A stretch of DNA of 60,179 nucleotides from DAOSEC01 sp035362935 (GTDB taxonomy: Bacteria; Bacillota_I; Bacilli_A; ML615J-28; CAG-313), in NCBI GenBank assembly GCA_035362935.1, contig DAOSEC010000012.1:1-60179 (forward strand), in the 5' to 3' direction. The stretch's first letter is position 1. Every line of letters begins with the position of its first letter. Shown here piece by piece: positions 1 to 9,185 of this stretch. The position numbers and the translations under genes are program-made. The notes under the pieces are model-generated. The model was not told the DNA's origin, made no database searches, and saw only the letters and a list, made by a program, of their open reading frames with translations.

Positions 1-55
1 GAGCGCCTGTTTTGCACGCAGGAGGTCGTCGGTTCGATCCCGATAGGATCCACCA
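1..55 (+). tRNA. tRNA-Ala(TGC), 5'-truncated by the window edge
   Basis: Only the anticodon arm, T arm and 3' acceptor strand are present. The anticodon stem encloses the loop TTTGCAC (anticodon TGC). The T loop is TTCGATC and the gene ends with an encoded CCA at 53-55. It is the first visible member of a seven-tRNA array. Confidence 0.93.
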
Positions 56-94
56 TTTTTGTAATTTATGTAAGAAATATATATAAATTAACCT

Positions 95-171
95 GGCGGT
101 GTAGCTTAGTTGGCTAGAGCGTACGGTTCATACCCGTGAGGTCGGGGGTTCAAATCCCTCCACCGCTACCA
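95..171 (+). tRNA. tRNA-Met(CAT), elongator
   Basis: Complete cloverleaf: acceptor GGCGGTG pairs with CACCGCT, the anticodon loop carries CAT, and CCA is encoded at 169-171. The first acceptor pair is a normal G-U pair and the anticodon stem lacks the three G-C pairs of initiators. This marks it as the elongator methionine tRNA. Confidence 0.93.
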
Positions 172-177
172 TTAATC

Positions 178-254
178 GGACCCGTAGCTCAGTTGGTTAG
201 AGCCACCGGCTCATAACCGGTTGGTCGTAGGTTCGAGTCCTACCGGGTCCACCA
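178..254 (+). tRNA. tRNA-Ile2(CAT), lysidine type
   Basis: Acceptor GGACCCG, anticodon CAT and encoded CCA. The body resembles my recollection of the Bacillus tRNA-Ile(CAT) that TilS modifies to read AUA. Its place after tRNA-Met and before tRNA-Ser also matches that array. The Ile2 identity rests on sequence resemblance and order; the modification cannot be seen in DNA. Confidence 0.82.
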
Positions 255-282
255 TTAAAACTTAATAAAATTGTCACTACAC

Positions 283-375
283 GGAGGAATACCCAAGTCC
301 GGCTGAAGGGATCGGTCTTGAAAACCGACAGGGCGTGGAAGCGCCGCGGGGGTTCGAATCCCTCTTCCTCCGCCA
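283..375 (+). tRNA. tRNA-Ser(TGA)
   Basis: A class II tRNA of 93 nt with a long variable arm (GGCGTGGAAGCGCC region). Anticodon TGA lies in the loop CTTGAAA. Acceptor GGAGGAA pairs with TTCCTCC and CCA is encoded at 373-375. Confidence 0.95.
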
Positions 376-426
376 TTTTTGAACAAATTATTCTACTTTA
401 TATATATAAATTTCACATATTGATAT

Positions 427-502
<76 letters not shown>

Positions 503-522
503 AAAAAGAAATAAAATGAAGT

Positions 523-598
523 GGACCCATGGTGTAGTGGTTAACATGCCAGTCTGTCACACTGGAGACCGCGGGTTCAAGTCCCGTTGGGTCCGCCA
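523..598 (+). tRNA. tRNA-Asp(GTC)
   Basis: Complete cloverleaf with acceptor GGACCCA/TGGGTCC, anticodon GTC in the loop CTGTCAC, discriminator G and encoded CCA. Confidence 0.95.
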
Positions 599-607
599 TT
601 AAAAAAT

Positions 608-683
608 GGCTCGGTAGCTCAGTTGGTAGAGCAAAGGACTGAAAATCCTTGTGTCGCTGGTTCAATTCCGGCCCGAGCCACCA
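608..683 (+). tRNA. tRNA-Phe(GAA)
   Basis: Complete cloverleaf with acceptor GGCTCGG/CCGAGCC, anticodon GAA in loop CTGAAAA and encoded CCA at 681-683. It is the last gene of the array and is followed by a terminator. Confidence 0.95.
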
Positions 684-730
684 TTCAAGCAACTCCTAGT
701 TGATTTGAATTTGCCTAAAAAATGTAAAGT

Positions 731-768
731 AAAAAAACCGTTTGTATTCATGTACGAGCGGTTTTTTT
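731..768 (+). terminator. terminator of the tRNA array
   Basis: An A-run plus CCG (731-740) pairs with CGG plus a T-run (759-768), giving a 10-bp A/T-sided stem that ends in seven T. It lies 47 bp after tRNA-Phe. Confidence 0.8.
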
Positions 769-958
769 ATTTTTGAATCATAAAACCAATTTACATAGAG
801 TATTATTCTGACTTAAATATCACTATAACGGACAAAAGCACACAATATAATACACAGGTTGACCATAGCGAACAAAAAATATTCATCGATGAATTAAATA
901 TGAAACTTGTTAAACTAATTACATTCAATATGTAATTGAAATGCTATACACAAACCAA
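769..958. other. intergenic stretch between tRNA array and GGDEF gene
   Basis: The 684-1022 gap holds the array terminator and, at its right end, a promoter for the GGDEF gene. No convincing open frame, RNA gene or repeat was seen in 769-958. Confidence 0.5.
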
Positions 959-987
959 TTGTGGAATTGATCTATTTTGTGTATAAT
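959..987 (+). promoter_or_regulatory. promoter of the GGDEF gene
   Basis: TTGTGG at 959-964, 17-bp spacer, TATAAT at 982-987. This sigma-A-type promoter lies 35 bp upstream of the start codon. Confidence 0.6.
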
Positions 988-1022
988 AATGGCATAGAAA
1001 GAATGGATGAGAGGGCGATGTT

Positions 1023-2666
1023 ATGAAACAATCAAATCTAAAAATTCCAATCATCACTATGGGAATATTTTTCCTAATTCTAACATTTTTTTCACTACTA
1101 AATGTTCACAATCACAAATTTGATTTTTCCGATTATCAATTTTTAAATGAGGATTGGACACATGGTACTCAAACGATAGAAAAATTGCCAATTGATTTAG
1201 ATGCTCCAGTTGGAGAGTTTGTATCGATTTCAAAAGCACTACCAGAAGACTTTAATAAAACCAAAACAATACTGATTCGAACATCTCTACAAGACATCAT
1301 TGTAAAACTCGATGATGTTATTATTTATGAACACATTCATGAAGAAATAGGTCAAATAAGCTCGTATGCTAGTTTATATCATATGGTGAGCATTCCTGCA
1401 CATTCAAGTGGAAAAACACTAGAGATATCAACCTCATCACCATACGAGGCAATGAGTGGAAGAATGAATGCAATTGTTTATGGGACAACAGCAGAATTAA
1501 ATTATTATTTGATTACGACATTCGGATTACGATTTTTAATCGGACTTGTTGCATTGCTTGTAGGAATTCTTTTAGTTGTCATCAGCATTATTGCGTTTGG
1601 TAAGGTTTCCGAAGCATCTTCTTTAATGGGAATGGTTGCATTTTTCTTAGGATTATGGATACTAGCCGAATCTAGAATATTACAATTTGTTATTGGACAA
1701 AGCTTAATCATTGGTTCGCTTGCTTATTTATCACTTATTTTTATTCCACTTGCGATATCTTATTACATACAAAATTATGTATTGATTGAATACAAGAAAA
1801 CAATTATGCGAGGACTTGTGATTCTGTATTGTTTAAATGGAGTTTTTGTAATCGCTTCTCACTTAACCGGATTTATGGATTTCTTTGAAACCGTTGTTGT
1901 GACTCAAGCACTCATCGTTTTAGGTATCCTTGTTGTAACACCACTCTTATGGAAATATATTAAAAAACAAGAAAGCAAAGATGTGAAAAAGTATATCTAT
2001 ATGGGAGCATTTATTGCTTTGATTGGAATCTTAGAACTAATTAATTTCTTATTTGATAATTATGATCAAACCAGTGTGTATGTGGTTGCGGGACTGGGAT
2101 TAATTATGATTTACCAACTAATCTCCTATGTCAAAAATATCCTTAAGAAGATTCGTCAAGGGTATGAGAAAGAAATCTATGAGCGACTTGCTTATTTAGA
2201 TCCACTCACAAAAGCAAAAAATCGTTTGGCATTTAATGAGCAAATTAAAAGATTATTTGAGAATCCAGAAGAACTTAACAAACTCGCAATAATTTACTTT
2301 GATCTAAATGAGTTAAAGAAAATAAACGATACCGAAGGTCATTTAGAAGGAGATAAAGCATTGATTGAAATCTATGACCGTATCAATCATATCTATGGTG
2401 CATTCGGGGATGTCTACCGAATTGGTGGGGATGAGTTTGTCTTTATGAGCACACTAATCGAACAAGCTCAACTAATCAATCTCAATACAATGTTTGATCA
2501 ATATATGATAGATAAAAACAATAGTAGTAAATACAATCTAATGATTTCTTATGGTATTACATTCTATGATGAAACAAGTGATAAAACGCCAAAGGATATT
2601 ATCACAAGAGCTGATAGAGCGATGTATGATAACAAACCATATTATGTAAGAACATCCTCGAAATAA
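1023..2666 (+). CDS. membrane-bound GGDEF protein (probable diguanylate cyclase)
   Basis: Likely makes cyclic di-GMP from two GTP at the membrane in response to an external cue. The 547-aa protein has one N-terminal membrane helix (about 10-28), an extracytoplasmic region (about 30-165), roughly seven to eight helices (about 167-375) and a C-terminal GGDEF domain (about 390-547). This layout resembles 7TM-DISM sensor cyclases. The active-site signature GGDEF is intact at 468-472. The inhibitory RxxD site normally upstream is absent (GAFG there), so product feedback may be lost. A purine-rich GAGAGG precedes the ATG. It is monocistronic apart from a possible 35-aa ORF downstream. Confidence 0.88.
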   Translation: MKQSNLKIPIITMGIFFLILTFFSLLNVHNHKFDFSDYQFLNEDWTHGTQTIEKLPIDLDAPVGEFVSISKALPEDFNKTKTILIRTSLQDIIVKLDDVIIYEHIHEEIGQISSYASLYHMVSIPAHSSGKTLEISTSSPYEAMSGRMNAIVYGTTAELNYYLITTFGLRFLIGLVALLVGILLVVISIIAFGKVSEASSLMGMVAFFLGLWILAESRILQFVIGQSLIIGSLAYLSLIFIPLAISYYIQNYVLIEYKKTIMRGLVILYCLNGVFVIASHLTGFMDFFETVVVTQALIVLGILVVTPLLWKYIKKQESKDVKKYIYMGAFIALIGILELINFLFDNYDQTSVYVVAGLGLIMIYQLISYVKNILKKIRQGYEKEIYERLAYLDPLTKAKNRLAFNEQIKRLFENPEELNKLAIIYFDLNELKKINDTEGHLEGDKALIEIYDRINHIYGAFGDVYRIGGDEFVFMSTLIEQAQLINLNTMFDQYMIDKNNSSKYNLMISYGITFYDETSDKTPKDIITRADRAMYDNKPYYVRTSSK

Positions 2667-2677
2667 GAGACTAGACA

Positions 2678-2785
2678 ATGAGAGAGTTACACATTGTACT
2701 GATTTTTGTTTTAAGTATGATTATTCCTAACTTAATATATGTTTGTATTGTGAAATCAAATGATAAAAACAAGAGAAAATATTAA
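2678..2785 (+). CDS. possible 35-aa single-pass membrane peptide
   Basis: An ATG-started frame encodes 35 residues: a hydrophobic segment (about residues 5-25) and a charged tail rich in Lys/Asn/Arg. It begins 12 bp after the GGDEF gene and ends just before a strong hairpin, so it would share that transcript. No clear ribosome binding site precedes it and no family is recognised. It may be a chance ORF. Confidence 0.3.
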   Translation: MRELHIVLIFVLSMIIPNLIYVCIVKSNDKNKRKY

Positions 2786-2803
2786 TCTGATTATTACAAG
2801 AAT

Positions 2804-2833
2804 AAAATGCATCAAGTAAAATTGATGCATTTT
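2804..2833 (+). terminator. perfect 12-bp hairpin terminator
   Basis: AAAATGCATCAA at 2804-2815 is perfectly complementary to 2822-2833 with a 6-nt loop. The T tract is short, so efficiency is uncertain. It closes the GGDEF transcription unit. Confidence 0.65.
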
Positions 2834-3044
2834 CTAATTTAACATGCCAATTTAATTTTATAAACAAACACTAATTGAAACAGCTATTTTCGAAAGAATA
2901 AATTAATGTTATTTGTTACTAGTGCTAATAAGTTGATGTCATTTATGCATCAACTCTTTTAATTTAACTAAGATATTTCGAAAATCATATTTAAAGATGC
3001 TAGAAAATCACATTTATATGGATAGAAAGCGTAAGTATTTTCGA

Positions 3045-3092
3045 AAACTAGGAAAATTTGTGATTGCAATGGATTATACAATCAAGTATAAT
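3045..3092 (+). repeat. promoter-bearing direct repeat, copy 1
   Basis: Positions 3045-3070 are identical to 10377-10402. Both copies carry TTGCAA, 17 bp and TATAAT (here 3064-3069 and 3087-3092). The copies diverge downstream and no gene follows within 590 bp, so a small RNA or a relic promoter is possible. Confidence 0.6.
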
Positions 3093-3522
3093 GAATTTAG
3101 TTAACTGTTTAGTTATTATTGTTACATATTGGAAAAATTTGTATAAGTAAAACAAATAATAGACTTTGAATAATTAATGGATTTCAGAGTTGATTATTGA
3201 CTTTTTAGTATTTATTATCATGTAGCATGCCCAAATCTGGTTGGAGACATCATTCAGGAACGCTAACTTTGATGAAATCATTTAGCGTGTATTTTGCATA
3301 TGATGCGCTAATTTTGAGAAACAACAAGTAAATTCGAAATAAAGAACAATTTATCTATATTTGTACAATTAATAGAACGATTTTAATATTTTACAGGTTA
3401 CACTTTTTCATTATTGCTCAATCGATTTTCACGTATTTTAGCTTAATGAAGTTATATTTGAACAGCTGAAACTGATAATCAATTTACATTTTTAGCTTCA
3501 GCTCTTACACGATATGAAGATG

Positions 3523-3545
3523 GGGTGCTAAAAAGTTACATGATT
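3523..3545. repeat. degenerate GGGTGCTAAAA repeat, locus A
   Basis: GGGTGCTAAAAAGTTACATG and following bases match the tandem copies at 6129-6210, including an upstream TACACGAT at about 3505. The best reading is an eroded mobile-element end with reiterated terminal motifs, as in IS21-like elements. No transposase remains nearby. Confidence 0.45.
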
Positions 3546-3687
3546 ACGGAATAACGTTTTTAAGAGCATTGAATTTCTCAATTATTATAAACCGATAATG
3601 TGCTATAATTTATAATATAAACTGCAATCAATCTGAACATATAAAAATGATATTAGAAAATAGTATTGAGTTGGGAGTGGTAAAACT

Positions 3688-4632
3688 ATGAATCTTGTCT
3701 TTTGGTTTATTCTATCTATCGATTTTTTGATTATGATTATGCATTGCTTATACTCAATTGAAATGATAAAGAGAAACAAACTTTTTTTGAAAATGAAAGA
3801 AAGAAACGACAAAGTAAGTAAAGACATGGAAGACAAGATACCGAGTAGCGTACTTGGGAAGGTTATTTATGGAGTCCTTACATTAATTGTAGTTATCTTA
3901 TTAATTGTCTTTTCAACTTCTATCATTTGGCTCCCAATTACCATGTGGATTTACTTTAGTTGGCAATCTGGTCTAATTGCATTTATGCTAATCTCATCAA
4001 TATTGTCACTATTGCTAATATTTATATATGTGAAACTTGTCCCTGGATATGTTTTAAAAGAAGGAGCTATAGTTAAAGAGGCAATATATGTTTCTTTCTT
4101 CATTCTGTTGAGTATTTTTGTCAAATACGGATCCCCTTTTCCTTTAGATCAAATGGTAGAAATTGTGTATACACAATCCAGTGTATTTAATTCAACTTTA
4201 AGTGTACTAGTACCTGTATTGATTATCGGGCTAATAACGACTAATATATATCTATTTATCAATGGTTTTGCCTATATTTGTGACAAGTCAAAGAAGATAG
4301 TTAAAGCACGAACCAAAATCATCGACATACTTACGATATTTACTTTCAGCTCATTTTTCGCATTATTTTATGTTGTAGACAGAGATTGGTCTTTTTTAAC
4401 CATCCTAAATTCAACAAGACATTACGAGACAATTGATATTTTTAAAAACCTACTAGTTGCTGTACTAGTTCCGTTAATTTTGTCACGATTTATCAGTACG
4501 AATTCTAAGGATTTTCCAAATCCCTCAAATAGTACTTTTGATAATGTTATGAAAGTAGAAACGGATAGTTCTTTAAGTTCAGTTAAAGACATAGAAGAAC
4601 CCAAAAATGAAAGCAAAATCAAAGATCGATAA
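3688..4632 (+). CDS. polytopic membrane protein, unknown
   Basis: I do not recognise this 314-aa protein. It has about seven hydrophobic segments (near residues 2-22, 54-88, 92-112, 122-140, 168-190, 210-228, 245-262), a charged cytoplasmic loop after the first helix and a polar Ser/Lys/Glu-rich tail. GGGAGTGG precedes the ATG and an extended -10 lies about 80 bp upstream. It is followed after 13 bp by another membrane gene and then a decayed one. The group is strongly A/T-biased and looks like accessory DNA. Confidence 0.7.
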   Translation: MNLVFWFILSIDFLIMIMHCLYSIEMIKRNKLFLKMKERNDKVSKDMEDKIPSSVLGKVIYGVLTLIVVILLIVFSTSIIWLPITMWIYFSWQSGLIAFMLISSILSLLLIFIYVKLVPGYVLKEGAIVKEAIYVSFFILLSIFVKYGSPFPLDQMVEIVYTQSSVFNSTLSVLVPVLIIGLITTNIYLFINGFAYICDKSKKIVKARTKIIDILTIFTFSSFFALFYVVDRDWSFLTILNSTRHYETIDIFKNLLVAVLVPLILSRFISTNSKDFPNPSNSTFDNVMKVETDSSLSSVKDIEEPKNESKIKDR

Positions 4633-4645
4633 GAGATTGTAGCAA

Positions 4646-5107
4646 ATGAAAAATATTGAATATAGATATCCTTATTCTAGAGAACAGTTTATTGAAAATT
4701 GCAAAAGAGTATACAGCGTGCATCAGGATAAATACCTAATCAAGTTTAACTTTGATGACGAGATATTATTTGGTGTTGAACGAGCTGGTCATTCTTCAGG
4801 ATACTGGTTCAAATCGAGATTAATAGAAAGAGAAAATGGACTTCACATTATTGGAGAAATGATCCTTATGGATTCTGCTAATAAGAAAATTGAGTTCTCA
4901 AAAAAAGATAAAATCAAAGAGACTCTATTTATGATTATATTCATCATCTTAACTTGGTGGCTTATCATAATTGTTTGGTTTATTAAAGCAACTAATAAAC
5001 TGTATAACAAGATTATTGGAAAGAAATTAGAACCTCAGCAAACAAAAGAGGAAAAATTAGATAGGTTGATGATTAATTTGCTATGCTGCGAAAAAGTGCA
5101 AGAATAA
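4646..5107 (+). CDS. single-pass membrane protein, unknown
   Basis: The 153-aa protein has a soluble, mixed-charge N-terminal part (1-90) and one strong hydrophobic helix near 93-115, rich in Ile/Trp. A short basic cytoplasmic tail of about 38 residues follows. No family is recognised. The 13-bp gap from the previous gene suggests co-transcription; the ribosome binding site is weak. Confidence 0.6.
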   Translation: MKNIEYRYPYSREQFIENCKRVYSVHQDKYLIKFNFDDEILFGVERAGHSSGYWFKSRLIERENGLHIIGEMILMDSANKKIEFSKKDKIKETLFMIIFIILTWWLIIIVWFIKATNKLYNKIIGKKLEPQQTKEEKLDRLMINLLCCEKVQE

Positions 5108-5123
5108 TAAAAGGGGGACTACA

Positions 5124-6059
5124 ATGAAAAATATTGACAAACAAAAAAGCAGTAAAATAATTATAGTATCAATTCTTATAATCATGCTATTAGCATCAGT
5201 TTTTCTCTTTTTGATTCCGTTAAAATGGAATACAAAACTTACAATGAAACAAGTACGATTTTAAAGATTCACGCAAAACTGAATCTGATGGCGATATTAT
5301 GATTATATTAGAAACTGAAGAAGGTATTTTCCGTATAAGTAACATTATTTCTACCCGAGCATTATACAATGAAATAGAAGCAACTTTCATAGATGGAGGT
5401 CAAATCACAATATATTATTATGGTACCAATAGTGTTCTTGGTATAAATAAAGGTGATTTTACCATATTAGATGTAAATTATTCAATCGGTAAATTAGAGA
5501 ATAATGACAGACTAGGAATAGTGATATTACCAATTTTGTTTACGGGGTCGTTAATTGCAATTATATATATAATCGTTCATAAAAAACTGAAGAAGAATCT
5601 ATTATACCGGAAAAAACGCTGAAATATGAAAATACAAGCAGTAAAAGAGTAATCAGACAAAAAGTACCACTGCACTTAATATTTTTTCATTCTATAATAG
5701 TTTTATGCTCTGTTTTATTTATTCCATACTTATTAAAAGTACGACTATTATATGTTGATATTTTCTTCGGAATGTTAATCTTGTACAATATTTTTAGGTT
5801 TATTGGTTTATTTATTAGGAAGATAGAGATTAATGAATTTGAATGTGAAATGATATTGTTCACACCATTTCGAAAGAAAGCTAATATCAAAGATATAGAG
5901 TATATAAATACGATTGCAAACGAAGGTGACGAAGAACCTGATAGATATTTTGTAGAGTTTAAATTTAAGAGCAAAAATCGTTTAATTAAGTTCGAGACAA
6001 CTTCTAATCAACAATCTAATGCTATTAAACTAGTTTTTGATAAAAATCGAAAATTATAG
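5124..6059 (+). pseudogene. decayed membrane-protein gene broken by two frameshifts
   Basis: Three open segments join into one protein of about 310 aa: an ATG-started piece with an N-terminal membrane helix (5124-5264, after GGGGG), a middle piece with a helix near its end (about 5254-5622), and a C-terminal piece open from 5583 and ending at 6059. Breaks fall near 5245-5262 and in the A6 run at 5581-5586. Downstream of each break the protein reads naturally in the new frame. Homopolymer slippage in the genome or a sequencing error could explain it. The function is unknown; co-orientation suggests a relation to the two genes upstream. Confidence 0.65.
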
Positions 6060-6413
6060 ATGAGCTTGACTCTATATTGCAAATCATTAGTCATTTTCGA
6101 CAGTTCCCTTTGTTAAGACATCCTTTAGGTGTGCTAAAAATCTACACGATTTAACAGAAGGGTGCTAAAATTTTTACATGATTTGAAGGTAGGGTGCTAA
6201 GATTGTATCAAACCTCTATACCTTAGACATGTTTTCAATACGGAGTTTATTTATTAAATTGCCGAAAATGTGCCAAAACCTTGATGAATCAGGGGATTTA
6301 TCTGAATAAACACCTTAATCGATATTTAAAAAAGATAAAAGACAATGGTATCAATTCATTTTTAAGAATTCAGTGGTTTTACAATTTTTATTGATTAGAA
6401 ACGGAGCAGAAAC
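6060..6413. other. intergenic region with eroded repeats
   Basis: No gene is seen. Positions 6092-6135 align imperfectly with 10027-10072, and 6129-6210 hold three tandem degenerate repeats. The remainder to 6413 is AT-rich leader of the AAA_13 gene, without a clear consensus promoter. Confidence 0.5.
6129..6210. repeat. three tandem degenerate GGTGCTAA repeats, locus B
   Basis: Copies begin near 6129, 6160 and 6192, a period of about 31 bp. Each carries GTGCTAA(A) followed by a TACACGAT/TACATGAT-like block. The same motif occurs at 3523-3545. Reiterated terminal motifs of this kind are typical of IS21/Tn7-like ends, but no transposase is present. Confidence 0.5.
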
Positions 6414-8588
6414 ATGATTGAAATACGTAAACTAGAGAATGTATTTGGTATAAAAAAATTGAATTATTGTGATTTGATTAATCAAAACACAATAATATAT
6501 TCGCCTAACGGTGTTATGAAATCATCCCTTTCTGATGGTCTTCTTGCTATATCTTTAGATCAAAACCCTAGAGATGTTTTCAACAGTATTCCTGCTTCCT
6601 TTTCAATCACAAATAATGGTGTTTCCATAACGGAAATTACAACTCCAAAACATTTAGATTTAGTTACTTATAAAGGTGAAGATATTTTTGACACAATTTT
6701 TAAAGATAAAGAAATGGCTAAAATAGTTGTTTCGATAGCATTAAAAAAACAATATGAAGTGCAAATGGCATCCATCAAAGATAAATTAGACTTAATTAAA
6801 ACAATAATTGCAGTAAATGTTCTTGAAGAGAAAAAAAGTGCTAAGAACACAAAGATTGACGAATTTTTCAGTATGTTTCATGGAGAAAGTGAACTCGAGA
6901 AAATAAATTCAGTATTCACAACAGTTCACAATGACATCACAGATGATTGCTCATCTATTAGTTATTCTTCATTATTTAATGCAAAGACAGAACCAATTCT
7001 TAATGACAATAATTTTAAACAAAAATGCGAAGAGTTTCAAAAACTCAAGGATGTTAAACTTAACGAAAAAATATTTAATTCTACTTTTGGAATTACACAA
7101 CTTGAAAATTCTCATAAGAGCCTGATCACAAACAAGTACTATGAAGCAGGACATATGCTTCACATTAATGATGAAGATTTAGATAAACAGGGTGTAGACG
7201 AACTTATAGAAAGCTCTATAAAAACTGCATATGGTTCGGAAGTAATGAAAAACTCATTTCTAGCTGCAAAAAAAGTGCTAGATGCAAACAAAGATTCAAG
7301 AGAAATTATTAGTGCAATAACGGATAACAAGTGGTTACTTGAAAAATTAGCGAAACCATCAGAATTTAAAATCGACCTCATCTTCAAGAAAATTGAAAAA
7401 TTTATAGACGAAATTGATTTACTGCGAAAAGATATTGAAGTAGCTAAGCTTGAAATTGACAAGATCTACATTGAAGCAAAGAAAACAGAATCAATATGGA
7501 GAAGTGTTATTGAAACATATAATCAAAGATTCAACAATAGGTATTTTGATATCGCTATTTCAAATCAGGTTAATGCGATTGTAGGTATACAGGAACCGGT
7601 ATTTAAAAAGGTGCTAAAAACTTCCGGTAATGAAATAAATGATGAGGTTTTCAATAGATTCAGTTCTGGAGAAAAACGTGCTATATTCATTCTTTATTTT
7701 CTATTTGAAATAAAATTAAAAAATATGATTGGAATTCCATTTACAATAATAGCTGATGATATTGTCGATTCATTTGACTATAAAAATAAATATGCCATGA
7801 TTGAATATTTTTCAGAGTTGAGTACTGATACCAATATCCAATTAATTGTACTTACTCACAATTTTGATTTCTATCGTTCTACCTGTATTTCACTAGGTGG
7901 GAATCTCAATTCTAGACTTTTTGCATATTTAGATACAAATGAGGATGTTTCATTATATAATGCTAATTCATCGGAATATGAGTCATTTCAATTATTTAGA
8001 GTTTGGAAAACAAGAAACGATATCCCTTCATTAATTGCATTAATTCCATTTTTAAGAAATCTTGTTGAATTACAAGAAGGAGACACATCTGCAAATTATA
8101 CTATGCTTTGTGATTATCTTCATTTTAATTTGAACACATCCACGTTATCTTTGAACGGTTTATCTTCAATGTATTCGAGTAATGGAATTGTGCATACGAG
8201 TATATCTTCGTCAACTTCATATTGGGATTTGTTAATCCATGAAGCAAAAAGCATCACTAGTCCAGTTGTTGAAAGTGATATTAAAAAGAAGTTAATTTTG
8301 GGTCTATTTATCAGGTTGGCTTCAGATTATTATCTACTTGAAAAATACAGAAGTAACAACTCAGGTGCAAATCCAATTATTGCTGTTGGTCAAAATTGGA
8401 CAAAACAACTGAAGCGACTATCCGTCCAATATTTGACATTGGATGAGAAAAAGTTATATGACAGAGCCGTTACAGTTGCTCCATCATTTATTCATGTGAA
8501 CAGTTTTATGTATGAACCTTTAATAGATGTTGGCAGTGAAAAATTGCTATCGATTGCACAAGAATTAATCACAGCCAACTCATTGTAA
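6414..8588 (+). CDS. AAA_13-type (PrrC/RloC-like) ATPase, probable defence effector
   Basis: An SMC/ABC-like ATPase of 724 aa. Visible motifs are Walker A SPNGVMKS (30-37), a charged coiled-coil-like middle (about 100-380), ABC signature SSGE (417-420), Walker B with D448-D449 and switch His in LTH (482). A C-terminal domain of about 200 aa follows. That domain contains R548-xxx-E552 with downstream histidines (570, 594), a spacing reminiscent of the Arg/Glu/His site of PrrC-type anticodon nucleases. Proteins of this class (COG4694-like) are linked to phage exclusion. The nuclease role is inference and may be wrong; the ATPase call is firm. It is the first gene of a three-gene cassette. Confidence 0.8.
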   Translation: MIEIRKLENVFGIKKLNYCDLINQNTIIYSPNGVMKSSLSDGLLAISLDQNPRDVFNSIPASFSITNNGVSITEITTPKHLDLVTYKGEDIFDTIFKDKEMAKIVVSIALKKQYEVQMASIKDKLDLIKTIIAVNVLEEKKSAKNTKIDEFFSMFHGESELEKINSVFTTVHNDITDDCSSISYSSLFNAKTEPILNDNNFKQKCEEFQKLKDVKLNEKIFNSTFGITQLENSHKSLITNKYYEAGHMLHINDEDLDKQGVDELIESSIKTAYGSEVMKNSFLAAKKVLDANKDSREIISAITDNKWLLEKLAKPSEFKIDLIFKKIEKFIDEIDLLRKDIEVAKLEIDKIYIEAKKTESIWRSVIETYNQRFNNRYFDIAISNQVNAIVGIQEPVFKKVLKTSGNEINDEVFNRFSSGEKRAIFILYFLFEIKLKNMIGIPFTIIADDIVDSFDYKNKYAMIEYFSELSTDTNIQLIVLTHNFDFYRSTCISLGGNLNSRLFAYLDTNEDVSLYNANSSEYESFQLFRVWKTRNDIPSLIALIPFLRNLVELQEGDTSANYTMLCDYLHFNLNTSTLSLNGLSSMYSSNGIVHTSISSSTSYWDLLIHEAKSITSPVVESDIKKKLILGLFIRLASDYYLLEKYRSNNSGANPIIAVGQNWTKQLKRLSVQYLTLDEKKLYDRAVTVAPSFIHVNSFMYEPLIDVGSEKLLSIAQELITANSL

Positions 8589-8687
8589 TTGATTTTATGG
8601 TGTTTTTGGAATCTGAATTTTGATTGTGATTATATCACAAAGGAACTTAATTAAATCATCTTGATATCAACAATGGAGGAAATTTAT

Positions 8688-9185
8688 ATGGAAGAAATAA
8701 AATATATCACAAACGATATAGAACACATTGAAGATAATTATGTTAGAGAATGTATTAGTGCGATTACTGACAATCAGATTGCATTAATACCACGAATAGG
8801 ATTTAGAGGTAAAGAAGGTTATACTTATCCTGAAGGTACAATAGATTTTTTTAACTATTTAAAAGTTCAATCCAATCAAGAGATGAAGTTGGCATTTGAT
8901 GATTACTATAATGAAAACGTGATGCACAGCGAATGGATTAGGATAGCTGAAATTGCTGTTACTAGCGGTGTGTTACCCATTGTGACAGGATTAATTGTTT
9001 CTTTTATTACCGACAAAATCAAAAGAGGAAAAAAGGACCCCAAAAAAGTTAAGGTTGATTTGGCAATCAAAGTTAAAAAAGGGTCCAAAACAATTGATTT
9101 TAGCTTTGAAGGTGATGCAACAAAGTTAGAAGAGGCAATGAGAAGTATTAAGGAAATCGCCAATGATGATGGACACAATAGTTAA
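8688..9185 (+). CDS. small membrane protein resembling EACC1 adaptors
   Basis: 165 aa from the ATG at 8688, chosen because GGAGGA at 8675-8680 sits 7 bp upstream; an in-frame TTG at 8661 lacks such a site. A soluble N-terminal part of about 80 residues is followed by one hydrophobic helix (about 85-105), a Lys-rich linker and a small beta-alpha tail. This order (helix, KKxxKKxKVDL strand, hairpin, C-terminal helix) resembles effector-associated constant components of bacterial conflict systems. The resemblance is by eye. It overlaps the next gene by 23 bp, implying coupled translation. Confidence 0.65.
   Translation: MEEIKYITNDIEHIEDNYVRECISAITDNQIALIPRIGFRGKEGYTYPEGTIDFFNYLKVQSNQEMKLAFDDYYNENVMHSEWIRIAEIAVTSGVLPIVTGLIVSFITDKIKRGKKDPKKVKVDLAIKVKKGSKTIDFSFEGDATKLEEAMRSIKEIANDDGHNS

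Larger units (their letters stand above)
2834..3687. other. long AT-rich intergenic region with repeats
   Basis: No supported gene. It contains a terminator-like hairpin (2931-2955, 8-bp stem then TTTT), three near-palindromic TTTCGAAA elements (about 2885, 2973, 3036), a promoter-like element duplicated at 10.4 kb (3045-3092), and a degenerate repeat (about 3465-3545) also found at 6.1 kb. An extended -10 TGCTATAAT at 3601-3609 probably drives the next gene. Confidence 0.55.
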
